DNA of 64,000 nt. Origin: Phlegmacium glaucopus. Lineage: Eukaryota > Basidiomycota > Agaricomycetes > Agaricales > Cortinariaceae. Shown piece after piece: positions 22,326 through 34,489 of the stretch (positions are counted from its first letter, which is position 1; every line of letters starts with the position of its first letter). A program made the translations under genes and the position numbers. The notes under the pieces were generated by a model. It was not told where the DNA came from, made no database searches, and saw only the letters and a list, made by a program, of their open reading frames with translations. The DNA lies in the NCBI GenBank assembly GCA_015039465.1, contig MU130178.1:62001-126000 (forward strand). The letters are read 5' to 3'.

Positions 22326-23599
22326 ATGGAAGGGACCGTTCCAGTGGCAATTCCAGCCTCCTACCTGGTTCTCCACAAGCTGAAGGAGTGGGACGAATGC
22401 CAGACCCGTAACCCTAGTGACCAAAGCACTCATTTAGCTTGCAAGGGTCTCATGACTCTGCTACGAAACTTACGGACCTCCACCTCCAAACCAAAGTTTC
22501 GCCATGACCCAGCTTACGATCGCAACCTTCACAATGAGTCTGCTGCACGGGTTGACCGTTTTATCACTGCTCATAACAGTTTTGGGCGTGAGTGGCGACA
22601 GATGGGATTTGGTGAAGGTCCGAGAGTTAGCAGGACATATACGAGCACGGTCCCTGGGGCACCGGTACGACCTAGACGGAGAAACCTGACCCTCGGCTAT
22701 ATGCGAATCCGTTCGTTAGCTGCGCGGACGACAGTAGCTATCTTGTCAGAACTCGGTCTCCCATGTGCAATCTTTGGGAGTATGGCTTGTAACCTATACG
22801 GTAATCAGCGTTTCCCAAATGTGCGTGCCATTTATGTCCTCAAAGTTGACACTCAACACTTGCATAATAGGACGTCGATATTCTCGTTCTCCCGCCTCCT
22901 GAGCGTGCTTCAATTACAGAAGAAGAGATCAAAGCTCTGATTGTTCGACATGCCCCACCGGACTATCACTTCATTCTCAAACCTGCGCGAAATCCCGAAG
23001 CAACTTACAAGGTCCTTCACTTCGTTGCTAAGCCTCGTCCTTCGACGTCTACCTCCTCCAATTTCATCGCACATAATTTCGCCTCTATGGCTCTCCATGA
23101 CACTACTAATGCTAATGACGATGATACCACCTCAGAAGAAGAAGCATCTTCATCGCATCCAATTCGTATACCCCGCGCGATATCCAGCAAAGTCGACATC
23201 CTCCTTCCCGGAGTTATGAACCTTCCAGCCCTTCCAACTTCCATCCTTGCACAACGCTCTTATCTCCCACTTGTACCCTTCCCAGTTCTCCTCCTTCACA
23301 AACTCCAGGGATGGGCAGACCACTGTGCCGCAAAAGAAGCGCGATATCGCCGCAAAATCAGCGTAGATGTACGCGATCTGGAGTGGTGTTTAAATTCGGG
23401 AGCCATGCATGGGTATATAATGAGATACGTGGTAAATAGGAATGAAGGAACTCTGAAAGAGCATTGGCAGCAGATGTGGAGCGATAGGAGGATGTTTAGT
23501 GAGGAGTTTGAAGAGTTGTCGAAGATGAGGGTTGAGGCGTTTTGTGAAAGACATGAGGGGTTTCGAGCAGCATGGAGGGCTATTGGATTTGATGTTTGA
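22326..23599 (+). CDS. Nucleotidyltransferase-fold protein, copy B
   Basis: Two exons, 22326-22820 and 22871-23599, with the same 50-base phase-0 intron as copy A; 407 residues. The sequence is nearly identical to copy A at 14041-15368. The GSMAC ... DVDILVLP core and the SKVDILLPG motif are kept, and there is no stop or frameshift. It has one 33-base repeat unit where copy A has three, and a two-residue insertion (TS) in the N-terminal half. Purifying selection on both copies seems likely because most differences leave the frame intact. Proposed biochemical role: transfer of a nucleotidyl group; target unknown. Homology to copy A extends from about 22295 to about 23790, so the duplication unit is about 1.5 kb in direct orientation. 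Confidence 0.75.
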
Positions 23600-26500
23600 T
23601 ACCTTTTTGTGGAGATGGTTGGATGGGTTGTTTGACGATTGATTGATTCCATATAGTTTTTTTTCTTGGATAAATTAAGAGATCGCTAGCTGGCTTGGAC
23701 TCTACGACTGTATGTACGCTGATCTGTAGGCTGTTTAGAAGAATCATGTATATGTACCACCGAAAAATATTAATAATTGCACTGCGTTAGACTAGGGAGC
23801 TCGAGATTGGTTACTCTTGGCGAGAATGTAGAAAAAAATTGAAGAGAAATTTACATCTTAACTCCAGCCTTTCGTTGTTAGATTTTGTTGAGCTTGAGCT
23901 TCATGTGCCTCCTGTGTGCTTTGCTTTAGTGCTGAGTATTGAACTCAGACGTATACATCAATGTATTATAACTCCAGTACCACAGAAGGTTAAAATTGTA
24001 TGTATAGAACTCCGTATAGAACTCAAACATCGTGTAGAGGTTTGCATATGATGCCCTTGACCCTCCAGATCTCAGAGCTTGGGAGCAGCCCTTCAAGGAC
24101 TGATATCCGACTTATCCTTCCAAGCAAAAACTTGTGGTGTTGGTAGCACGGAACCCTCTGGCAGTATCATCTTTACTGGGCACTGGTATGACAACAGCAG
24201 CTGACCATGAAGAGGCCGCAAACCGGTATCTGGATTTCGCCATACCTGAAGCCTGGACCTGAGTTGAGGCTGTGATGTCGAAATTTTTCAGTGAGCAGGG
24301 TTAGCATTGCCACATACCATAGTATAGAACGTATAATAGTTTTCTACGACACGGTGGACCCGCAGCGTGGCTCGGTATTATACTGACCTGATTTGGTTCA
24401 AAACTACTTTGCTTACCATTCTATCTGTTGATGATTGTCAGCCTCTACTGTTTAGGAATGCTGAATTCTTCTAGAAATTTTCGTGCACCCTTCTGCAGGG
24501 CTCGTCTTGTTCCTTTTCGGTAAGTGTTGCTACTAGCACGGCTTTGTTTTCTGGCGTTTGACACGCTTAGAAAGCGCCTTATATACGGCATATTGGAACG
24601 ATTGGCGAAATAGAAGCGGTGTCACCCATGTGAGAAGATGCGTTTGCAGTGCCAGCAACCTGTCAACAAAGTCCACCTAGCTCCCTCAAATTTTTACACG
24701 GATTCTTTCGATGTCAGGGAGAAGATATGTAAAATATACAGCCTTACCGGGCCGTCAGTTACATTTAGAGTGTATCGAGTGAGAAAGTTGGACTACCTGT
24801 GAAATCGGGGTGCATCAAGGGTAACGGTAATGACTTATTATTCCCACTCTAGTGGATGGGTTTAGATTGGGTGTGCTGTGGATTATTTTCGACGGCTAGG
24901 CCCTAGATGACTGTGATTCAAGATTGGTCTAATCAGATATAGTATAAACCTATTAGGAAGTTTCCAATCGCACTATCTGGCTACAATTCACAGCCCGACA
25001 TCCATTCTGGCCTCCTGCCGTCCTATTATCCATTGTGCACACAAAATTTTGATTTTTTGCTGGTTGATGGTTCGCCTTGGTTCGCATCCTTGGATAAAAC
25101 GCGGAGTTGTAATTTTGACATGGTATCATGGATACCACGTGACTAAAGAAGCGTAAAGTAAAAGCGGCGATAACAAGCTCGCGTAAGCAAAAGGCATCAA
25201 AACAAAGGCAGATACAGATTGATACAGAATGCCTGCGTGGAGATGCTGAATAGCTTTTTCAGTGCTGGATGAGGAATCTTACTTGTTCGAGTTTGAGGTA
25301 AAATGATGGAGGGGACCGGCCACTGGGGAGCAGTGGAGGTGAAATATATCAAGCAGATGAGGGCAGATGAGGGGGGGAAAGATGCAATTTATATAATCCT
25401 CTCACTGATGCGAACAACCGTCCTGGAAACATCAGAACAGATCAGAACCTGGTGATAATAGGGGAACAGAGGTATATATATATAACTTCTCTGATGGGAA
25501 TGAAGTTCAAGTCTAGTTAACCGCGAGTCGTCAAGGTAGCACACACATAGGTTATCATTGGCTGCTCGACATTGGGAGTACATTGGGTGAATTTTTGCCA
25601 AATCCAATTCCGAGCGGATTTGAGCTGCCACCTGACAGTCACTGACCACAGCCCCATTATTTTTTTAGGGTTGATAGTTACTATATGGTGATACTTTCTA
25701 GTTACGCACGTGCAAGACCGACTCGTACTTGTACATTTTATAATAGATATTGGACAGGAGCAGTCCACGCCAAGCACGGGAAAAGATGACTGTCAATGAA
25801 AGTACCTTGATGAGGGATATTATTAAAAATCTTGATTTGGAAACGATCGGTATGCAATTTATTATAAATAAAATAAAAGAGAACGTCATGAAAAGGTAGA
25901 TAAGTTGAAACAGAAAATTTAAATGGGGGGGAAAAGTTGAGAGAAAGGGGAAAGGAAGGCTCAGTTAAAAATAAGATGATCGAATCAAGAAGCGACCTCA
26001 CGGTATATAATGGTGTCGTGATATGATTTAGTATAAGTGCAAAAGCTGACAATTGATATATTGATAACTGATGGAGGCGGTTTTAGATGTCGACCTTAGC
26101 TTGACGTTCTGACGTTTGAGCGCGAAACTTGTCCTGTCCTGTCCTGATCCAATGCCAGTGCCGGTAGATGGATCCGATTAAAGGTTTTTTTTTATTTATT
26201 TGACGTGAGATGTTGATGGATGGTATATTAAATTTCTAAAAAATGAAGCTCGAATGCTAGGGAGGATGAACCCGCGATAGTTGAGATTTTGGTGGATGGA
26301 AGCTGGGATCTGAGATCTGGGGGCTTGCTGAGGATGTAAAGTTAAGGTGTACGTGTACAAGATATACGTCACTGCATGGTAGTTTGTTAACAATGCGTCA
26401 TCTTCTTAGGCCAGCCCTTGAGTTTTCCCGAAAAACTCGACCGTAAAATTCCGGATGAAAACCCACGTACATAAGCAGCCGATTGTGCCGCAGCTTTCCC

Positions 26501-26857
26501 GGTGATAACCACTGACTGATCCGGTCTTGCTATGTTTTTCTCTTTTGCTGTGTGAAAATTGGAATTTGTCAACGGAAGTGTATTTCTAGAGAGGAATATA
26601 GATTCACAAATATTATTGTACCAAACGTGTGTTAATAGTTTCTCTTGCCTGCTTTGTTAATGTGGCAGCAGCTGCTACTGGGCTTCTGGCCCTGAAAGCC
26701 CTTGGCTGTGCCTATGTCTTGAAACGGAGATACCGGCGGCAAAGTTATTTGTGTGTGTGTGTGAGAATGGAATGCCGTAATGCCACCCTGCCCTAAGTAA
26801 AGTATATATTAACCCACATCTCTCTTTCTGTCACTCCGCTCTTCTGCCCCTCCCTCC
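23600..26857. other. Gap: 3.2 kb gene-poor, AT-rich stretch
   Basis: After the flank of the duplicated gene (to about 23790) I see no coding family on either strand. Scattered frames of 60-105 codons lack motifs and overlap. The right end (about 26800-26857, CT-rich with TATATTAA upstream) is the likely TUP1 promoter. Confidence 0.5.
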
Positions 26858-29800
26858 ATGTCCTCCACCATATACAATGTACGAAACACGTGTTATGTTC
26901 CAGGGTTTTATTCATATTTCATATAGCATAGGTCACTTCAGCCGACAGGCCCACCAGCACCAGGTTCACAGTCCCAAGCTAGACTCAATGAGTCATTGGA
27001 TGTCGTTAGGCAGGAATTCGTCGAGCTTACAAATGAACTCAATAATATGCGAAACCAGAGAGATGAATATGAAGCTAAAAGTTTGTTCTTTTTCCCCTTT
27101 TTTCTTTCAGTATCGTATTCATCATTTTTTTCTCTCTCTACTTAGTCACTTCTCAAATAAACGAACTGAACATTATACGTCAATCTCTATACGATCTTGA
27201 ATCGCAACATGGCAAGATTCGTCAACATTATGAAGAAGAGATAGCCAGAGCGAGAGCTAATACCGAAGTAGCTGCGGTTAGGTCCGGTCTGCCTACTGGT
27301 ATCGCGTCATTAGCTACAAACACCGGTGGCGCTGGTGCGGGCGCTCAGGTCGTTGGTCCTGGCGGCCCTCCTAGTGCTGGTGGTGCTGGCGCTGGTGGTC
27401 CTTTGGGCATGGGAGCCGCCAATCAGATCCAGATGCAGACCGGGTATGGTGATCCTTATTACTTGAGAGAGAGGGAGCGGGAGCAGAGGGAGAGGGAGAG
27501 GGAAAGAGAACGAGAAAGGATGGGAGAGAGGGAGAGGGAGAGAGGTGGCGATCCCAGAGAAAGGGAACGAGAAAGAGAAAGAGAGAGGGAGCGAGAGATG
27601 AGAGATCGAGAAAGGGAGAGAGACCGAGAGCGAGGTGATCCAAGAGAACGTGGAGACTTACGCGATCGTGATTTGAGAGAGAGAGATCCGAGGGAGCGGG
27701 ATCTAAGAGACAGAGATCTGAGGGAGAGAGAGAGGGAAAGAGAGAGAGAGAGATTGACTGATCAAAGGGATCCTAAAAGGCTCAAATCAGAGAGGATGAA
27801 AACAGATCGACCGGATCATTTCAGTCCTAACATTGCTCCTGGTCCTGGCGGTCATTCTCATCTGGGTCCAGGTGGTGGCCCCACTCCAAAATTACCTCCT
27901 CCCCCGTCTTCTCAAGGTCCGGCGGCAGCAGCTGCAGCAGCCGCCGCCGCCGCCGCTGCTGCTGGAGGTATGGGACCTGGATTACCACCTCCACCTTCTT
28001 TACATGGCGGTCCACCCTATGGAACCACCGGCCCAGGAGCTGCTTCACAACATGGCGGCGGTGACAACCCAAACGCCAACAATTCATTAGGACTCATACC
28101 TCTCAATACGTCCGGCACTTCTTCTGGTATCCTACCTGGTCCAGGATCTTCACATGGTCCAGTCGGTGGTGGCGCATTGTCATTGTCAGCAGCAGCTCCC
28201 ACGACGACGACGACAAGTTTCCCAGAAGAATTCGATGTTCATAATATCTCACCAGAGTTCAAGAAAGAAGGAAGCGACTGGTTTGCTATTTTTAATCCCA
28301 AAGTGAACAGAGTTTTGGATGTTAGTTTGGTTCATACGTTGATGCATGAGAGGTGTGTATGCCCGTTGGTTTGGTTGGTGAATGGAAGACTGACTGTGGT
28401 TCTTTTCTCATATAGTGTCGTGTGCTGTGTCAGGTTTTCGGCTGATGGGAAATATTTGGCAACGGGGTGTAACCGTACGGCGCAGATATACGATACAAAG
28501 ACGGGTCAGAAAACCTGGTGGGTATTTTCCCTCCCTCTTTTCCCTCCCCTCTCTTGCCCCCCTTTTTTTTTTATTCTCATGGCTTCACACCTGTCAAATG
28601 CTTACCTGAACCCTACGTGGCAGTGTTCTGGCAGACGACTCTGCTGGCAAATCGGGCGACTTGTATATAAGAAGTGTTTGTTTCAGTCCTGATGGCAAGT
28701 ATTTGGCTACTGGAGCAGAGGACAAGCAAATCAGGGTACGTTTCTTACCCTTTTTTTTCGTTCGTTCTTGGGGTTGGAAATGGTGACGAAACATCGCACA
28801 CGACTTCCCCCTTATCTTTAATTTGATCAACACTCCAACTGATTGACCAATTTAACTAGATCTGGGAGATCGCTAAAAAGCGCATTCGTAACATCTTCGA
28901 TGGCCACCAACAGGAAATCTACTCTCTCGACTTCTCTCTCGACGGCCGACTTATCGTCTCTGGCTCAGGCGACAAAACAGCTCGTATCTGGGACATGATC
29001 GACGGGACATCCAAAGTCTTAACCATCAACGACGGTGACTCTCTCAACGGTGACGCAGGTGTTACATCTGTAGCGATCTCACCAAACGGTCAATTTGTTG
29101 CAGCTGGCAGCTTGGATACTGTTGTGAGGATATGGGATGTTGCTACTGCGCAATTGGTGGAGAGGTTGAGAGGACATAGGGACAGTGTTTATAGTGTGGC
29201 GTTTACTCCTGATGGGAAAGGGTTGGTTAGTGGGAGTTTGGATAAGACGTTGAAGTACTGGGATGTTAGTGATTTGGTTGTTGGAAGAGGCGGTACTGCT
29301 GCTGCTAGTTCGAGTGGAGCGGTCAAGGGGAAGAAAGAAGGTGGCAATGGGGTTGGGGCTGTTAATGGACCTGGAGGATCGAATGTTGGTGCTGGTGCGG
29401 TGGTTAGGAAGGATGGAGATAAATCGTCGTTGTCGGCTGCCGGGGGCAGTCAGTGTACGATGAACTTTACAGGACATAAAGTGGGTGTTTCCTTCTCTGA
29501 CTCGCATACCTTTTTTTAAAATTCCTCTTTCTAGGACTACGTTTTGTCTGTAGCCGTCTCGCATGATGGTGTGTGGGTTGTATCAGGATCTAAAGATCGT
29601 GGTGTCCAGTTTTGGGATTCGAGAACTGCGATCGTGCAATGTATGTTGCAGGGACATAAGAATTCAGGTGAGTGGTCCCCTCTCTTTTCTTTGTTTTGGG
29701 GATGTCGAAATATTTTCTAACGTTCCTTTTTCTTGTCTAGTGATATCGATTGATTTGAGTCCGGCTGGCAACATTCTGGCTACGGGGAGTGGTGATTGGC

Positions 29801-29904
29801 AAGCACGAATATGTACGTGTTCTCCCCCCCTCTCCTTTTCATCGGGTTCTTGACTGATTTGATTTTGCTTTGCGTGTTGTACAGGGAGTTATACGACTAT
29901 TTGA
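26858..29904 (+). CDS. TUP1: Transcriptional corepressor Tup1
   Basis: Nine exons, 813 residues: 26858-26878, 26927-27080, 27146-28352, 28416-28517, 28624-28735, 28860-29480, 29535-29667, 29741-29812, 29885-29904. The N-terminus after MSSTIYNHR is the Tup1 tetramerisation/Ssn6-binding coiled coil ([36 protein letters not shown]). A Gly-rich linker follows, then an unusual Arg-Glu repeat tract (about residues 164-262), poly-Ala, and the WD40 propeller (about 460-813) with classic units such as [20 protein letters not shown] and [20 protein letters not shown]. The end is WSYTTI. With Ssn6/Cyc8 it represses many genes in the nucleus. The start was chosen because a 7-codon first exon spliced by a 48-base intron gives the conserved IYNHR beginning; the alternative ATG at 26877 would need a 35-base intron. 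Confidence 0.95.
27463..27755 (+). repeat. Purine-rich Arg-Glu repeat tract in TUP1
   Basis: About 290 bases almost wholly of GAGAGR-type purine sequence encode alternating Arg-Glu with occasional Asp, Gly and Pro. It sits between the coiled coil and the WD40 propeller, where most Tup1 proteins have a Gln- or Gly-rich linker. Confidence 0.9.
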
Positions 29905-30200
29905 TTTCATTCTTCTTTTTTTTTGTAGATCGTTCTAATCCATGAAATCCTGTGTTTTTTTGGAACCTTATATATCCCACCTTGTTTTTTTTTTTGCTTT
30001 TTTTGCACACACGCCTGTATCTTTCCTCGTCTATGAATGAATATATGTATACATTCCAACCCAAATGCTACTAGTACAAGTTTGCTACGCGAAGACATTC
30101 TTTTAAATTCTTTTACAGTTTCAAAGTCCGTCGGCAAGCCGTACCGGTGACAGTCACAATATACAACCTTCATCGCTCACATCTACGAAAGCATTTCGCA

Positions 30201-30993
30201 ATGTCTACTTTATCCAACCGCCAACCTACCAATGAGCGTATTCAGGTACTGCAACCAAGGTTTACTCGATTCCGTACCCTCGTCATCGGCCGACCCAACG
30301 CGGGGAAGACGAATATCCTGCGAAGTCTCTGCAATACTGAAGGAAAACCTATGATCTTCGGTCCAGGTGGTGGAAAGGTGAAGTACATCGTAAAAGTTCA
30401 CACCAGATATTGACATTCATGCTCTTGATCCCAGATCGAGCCATCGACCCTGGATGTAAGCGGTCACCGGTCATGTATTATTATTAGGCTAATATTCTCA
30501 CACTGCAGCGTGGAGAACTTGACATTGGGAATCTGATATTTGAGAGCAATCCTGGCTTTATCTTTCATACTTGCGAAGCTGGCGATGCGCAGGAGTTGAA
30601 ATTGATACAGGATTTCATTCAGAAGTGTTCGAGGGCAACAAATGTAAACGAGCAACTTCATGCAATCTGGTGCGTTAGTACTCGCCTTTAGAGAACAACT
30701 TTCTTCATAGAGAAAAAACATATTTTTCATAGGTACTGCGTTCCAACAAATGATATCCAGCCAATCAGTGAATCGGAGAAGCAGTTTTTTGAAGAATCCG
30801 AGACAGGGCTTGGTACGTGTCGTCCTATCAATATTTTACCATGAAAAATGACTGTGAAGTCCCAGTGATTGTGTTGTGGACCGGGACTAACACTCCTGAC
30901 GTTGAGCCGAGTATTCATCAACAGTTTGAATGGCTTACATATCCACCCAAGGCATATGTTGTGTTTCGAGGTAGGCGTCACAATGTACCATGA
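30201..30993 (+). pseudogene. Degenerate HSR1-like G-domain gene
   Basis: Five exons can be spliced in phase (30201-30377, 30435-30455, 30509-30669, 30733-30812, 30860-30993), giving 190 residues. The P-loop is intact (GRPNAGKT) and surrounding words (IFESNPGFIFH, LKLIQDFIQKCSR, LHAIWYCVP) match fungal G-domain proteins such as the one at 32522-34489. The G3 region that should read like DSRGFEAG is shortened to TCEAG. The G4 segment, normally FTKxD, reads LWTGTNTPD, and the protein then jumps to a late segment (EWLTYPPKAYVVF) and stops. Loss of G3 and G4 suggests it cannot bind or hydrolyse GTP normally. Its stop overlaps the ATG of the next frame (ATGA at 30990-30993). It could still be expressed as a short protein. 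Confidence 0.6.
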
Positions 30994-32428
30994 TAGTAGA
31001 AGTACTCATCAAGGTACGTGCGGCGTTCATAGGAAGTATCGCTCGCTCAGCTGGACTACACTCACCACTTGACGCTTTTCATAATATTACCACGTCTGCC
31101 TCTGCCAGTACCAGTCTGCCACGCCGTTCAACCCGCCTTGCAGAACAAAAATCTGAGTCTCATGTCACCAAGAACACAACTAAAAGTACTCCTAAACCAC
31201 GTCGTTCACATGTTCAAAAGAAAAATGAACCTCAGGCTCATCGCCCCCCCACTGCTGATGCCGAGCCTCCTGAAACTTTATATCTCCGAATCAATCGAAA
31301 ATTCCTTTATGTACTCCCTGCTGTGACAGATGACGACCCTGATCCTCAGCCATTGCCACCTCTACCAGGCACAACTGGCAACTTGAACGTTATTATGGCT
31401 GAGCTTCATGACCTACATCCATTTTCAGGCAACACTGTCGACTGGCTCCTCAAAGTAGCAAGGCTTATCTTTGAGCCGCTTGGCACAAGCTCACTTTACA
31501 CCTTCACTACAGGCTCATTGGGATGGTGGTTGGACAGGGAGATGGAACCAGCACATTGGAGGCAGGTGTTGCCTGGGGAGCAGTTGAGGGCTACTATTTA
31601 TGAGTTTCGTCCAAACAATGATGCTTTAATCTCACTCACAAGGAGGAGTCTTCGTCACATGAGGTCTGTGACAACCAACACATCCAGACCTCGAGCTACC
31701 ACATTCCGCGATGCACTACTTCGACGTGATGGGACATGCCCTATTTCACGACACACAGTGGGGAGCCTGATGACCGCATCTCATTTGATTCCAAGGCGGC
31801 TTGGTGACCATGGTGTTCAATCTATTGTTCAACGGTTCACTGGTCTTTCAACTATAGTGGACAGATATGATCCTGCCATAGGGATCCCTCTCTTCTTGTC
31901 ATTGGACTTATTAGCAGATACTTTCCAGATGGGATTCTGGAACAATGGACCAGTAAATCTCCTTATCTTTCATAGTATCATACTAATATTCTGTGTCCTG
32001 GGTGCCAGGATCAATATCTTGTCCACAGTTTCACTGATGTGCCTCTGAATTTTCTTGGTGGACCACTATTGCCAAGTTACAACCAACCTTTACATGGTTT
32101 CCAGATTTCCCTCCAAACTCATGACCCCTCATTCACCCTCCCACATGTTGGTGTGTTTAACTGGCACTACATCCAGTGTGTCCTCAAAAAATTCTCAACC
32201 CCTGACTACAATGCAATCACCAACATTGACTATTTCTACTTGCCATTCTGTACAAGAGAGGATGATGATGATGATGATGATGATATTGACTTTGATGATG
32301 ATAGAAACATTGCAAATCCTCCTTATCCCTCTTACCTTTTTGAGCTTTCTCAAATGAGGGCACAGCAGCATTTGGAGGAAGTAGAGCACAATCACACCAT
32401 CATGGCATGGAGCTCTGGTGTCAGATGA
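30990..32428 (+). CDS. HNH nuclease-domain protein (basidiomycete HNH_2-like family)
   Basis: Two exons, 30990-31952 and 32009-32428 (intron 56 bases, phase 0); 460 residues from the first ATG. The N-terminal part is basic and Ser/Thr-rich (RRSTRLAEQK, TPKPRRSHVQKK), suitable for nuclear import. A central domain carries FRDALLRRDGTCPISRH ... ASHLIPRRLGDHGV, the HNH-type pattern in which the DGTCP and ASHLIP segments place the putative metal/DNA-binding histidine. Then come SLDLLADTFQMGFWNNGP and PLNFLGGPLLPS. The C-terminus has an acidic Asp run encoded by a GAT microsatellite (32258-32300). These proteins are numerous in mushroom genomes; their role is not established. The true start could be internal, since 30990 overlaps the preceding gene's stop. 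Confidence 0.7.
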
Positions 32429-32521
32429 AATATATACATGAAACAGAATGATAATGTACAAATAGTGACTGTGAATAACAGATGAAAGAGTTACACAAGT
32501 TGTCTACCATGCACAGATACT

Positions 32522-34489
32522 TTATTTCAAGTCAATGCAATGCATTTCAATCAGACGGATGATCTCATTCAGGACATTTTCCTCACCCAAGCGAAGCAAG
32601 CTCTTCGAGTTGGTGAATTTTCGAATATCATTGTGAACTTGTCCAAGTTCCCCTGACTTTGCAAAGTCGCTCAACGCAGAAATGACAGGCTCGTGAGATG
32701 GACATGGACCCGCTTTGAATAGTCGGTGCATTATGATGGTGAGATCAACGACATATCCCATTATGCAAGCAATGTTTCTAGGCCTAAAAACATTTTGTAT
32801 CAGCCGTCTGCTAACCCTTGGTATCATACCACGTACGTATTCTGATAGACATCAAAGAGCCACTTCGCAAATATGACCGTCGATCCAATGGATGCGATAA
32901 CAAGACCCACAGGCGATGAAGCAGCCGTGGCAAGCATTGCTACCGTCTGGAGTGAAGGAGTACCACCTGAACTATAGGCGGGCGAGAAATGAGTGAAGGG
33001 GGGGCATTGAGGTAACTGATACCAACATTGTGGCCGGGTTTGTGACCAAGTCATCGACGATGGCTGAAATCTTCGCCTTGAAATCTTCGCTTGCCAAGTA
33101 CTACAAGTAGGTCAATCGATTTTCAGTTATGTCTGATAGATAAAACGACTAACATTCTTCGGATCGTGAATATTCCATATTGAAACGATATCAACATGAA
33201 TGACATCAAGACATTGCTTAAGTCTTTGGCCTGTGAAGTCGACGCCAGCGAGGAGCCCAGCCCAGTACCCTGAGATATGAGCGTCAATGAACATGACATC
33301 AAAGCCGAGAAAGTCGTAAGTATTACTTTTCCTGCCAACACTGAAAAATGCTAAGCAAGGATGTAGTGTTACTTAACCTTGGGTAAACGCTTACTCGATA
33401 GACGCTTTGATGCTCGTGTCAGAACTGCCCCGTTGTGCAATGGCCCAAGCCAAAGAGGCCGGCTTTGTATGGCTGTCGTCACGTAGGCTGCGCTGAACTT
33501 CATTGTCGGTAACTTCAATCAGTTCAGCAATGGTGTGTTTGTACTTGTCTTGAACTGAAATCGCGGATTGTCATGTTAAAAGGCTATACAATTGACAGAG
33601 AATGGCGATACGCACTAGAAACCCTTAACGCAGGCACCTTTCCAAAAGTTTTTTGTAGAGCGTTAGCGCATAAAGCTTTGAAATTTTCTTCAGCTTTCTT
33701 CTCCCCAGATGATAGCATTTCGTCATCATCTAGATCAAGATCGTCCATGGCATCAAGGATTGCAGAATTTACAAGTACATCGTACTTGGTGAAAACTACG
33801 ATGATAGGCACTGAACCATCGGGGTTTGAGGAGAGTTGTGCCTAACATGTTCTTTATGGAAACTAACCGTGTCCACAGTCCATTTTTACGATCTTCTCTA
33901 CACCTGTTTCTACGACGCGATCGCCGGCGACGGGTGTTGTTGTACAAATCCTTTAGGAATTATAATATAGAATGAAAAAAAAAAAAAGTTGACAAGATTC
34001 TTACCAAATGGCATGAAGTCTATCTTTAGGAGGCATCTTGCTACGTTCTTCGATAAAATTTTTGACCAAGTTGAAGTTGGCATCCTCCCCGGGCTCAAAT
34101 CCTTGGGAATCGTGTAAGATGAAACGGGTATTATCTTCGTAGTAAAATCCTCGATTAATGTCTGCCTTGCCTGGACCCTCATGAGAGACTTGCTGTGAAC
34201 AATGAACAAACGAGCCAAAATGATGAAATGAAGAATCTTACTGCGTCGTTTATACCGAAAACTTCATTGATCAAAGATGACTTTCCACATCCCGTCTAAA
34301 TCGATGATTAGGCTTTGTTCGCAATCAAAGAAGCTGGCCAACCTTTCCCATTACCAATATACGGAACCTAGAGAAGGTAAAATTAGCTCAATCAGCGGCG
34401 AAGGTGATGATGCTCAGAGAGACGTACTGTGGACAATCGGCGACGATATCCTGCACTGTCGAGGGTAGTGCATCGATGGGCTGAATCAT
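32522..34489 (-). CDS. HSR1-like G-domain protein (467 residues)
   Basis: Eleven exons in phase: 34428-34489, 34343-34367, 34242-34295, 34005-34192, 33868-33950, 33616-33810, 33395-33554, 33154-33340, 33023-33100, 32837-32946, 32522-32783. G1 is GKTGCGKS, split by an intron; G3 is DSQGFEPGE; G4 is VFTKYD. The C-terminal half is helical with a hydrophobic segment (TAASSPVGLVIASIGSTVIFA) that could touch membranes. This is the fungal G-domain family often annotated as 50S ribosome-binding GTPase/HSR1-like; cellular role unknown. It converges on the HNH gene, with only 93 bases between stops. The first ORF-sized exon lies near 33.6-33.8 kb, so single-frame annotation would miss the gene. Confidence 0.82.

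Noticed and set aside
27371..28202. Minus-strand frames rich in Ser, Leu and Pro
   Set aside because: Antisense of the Arg-Glu and Gly/Ala-rich parts of TUP1.
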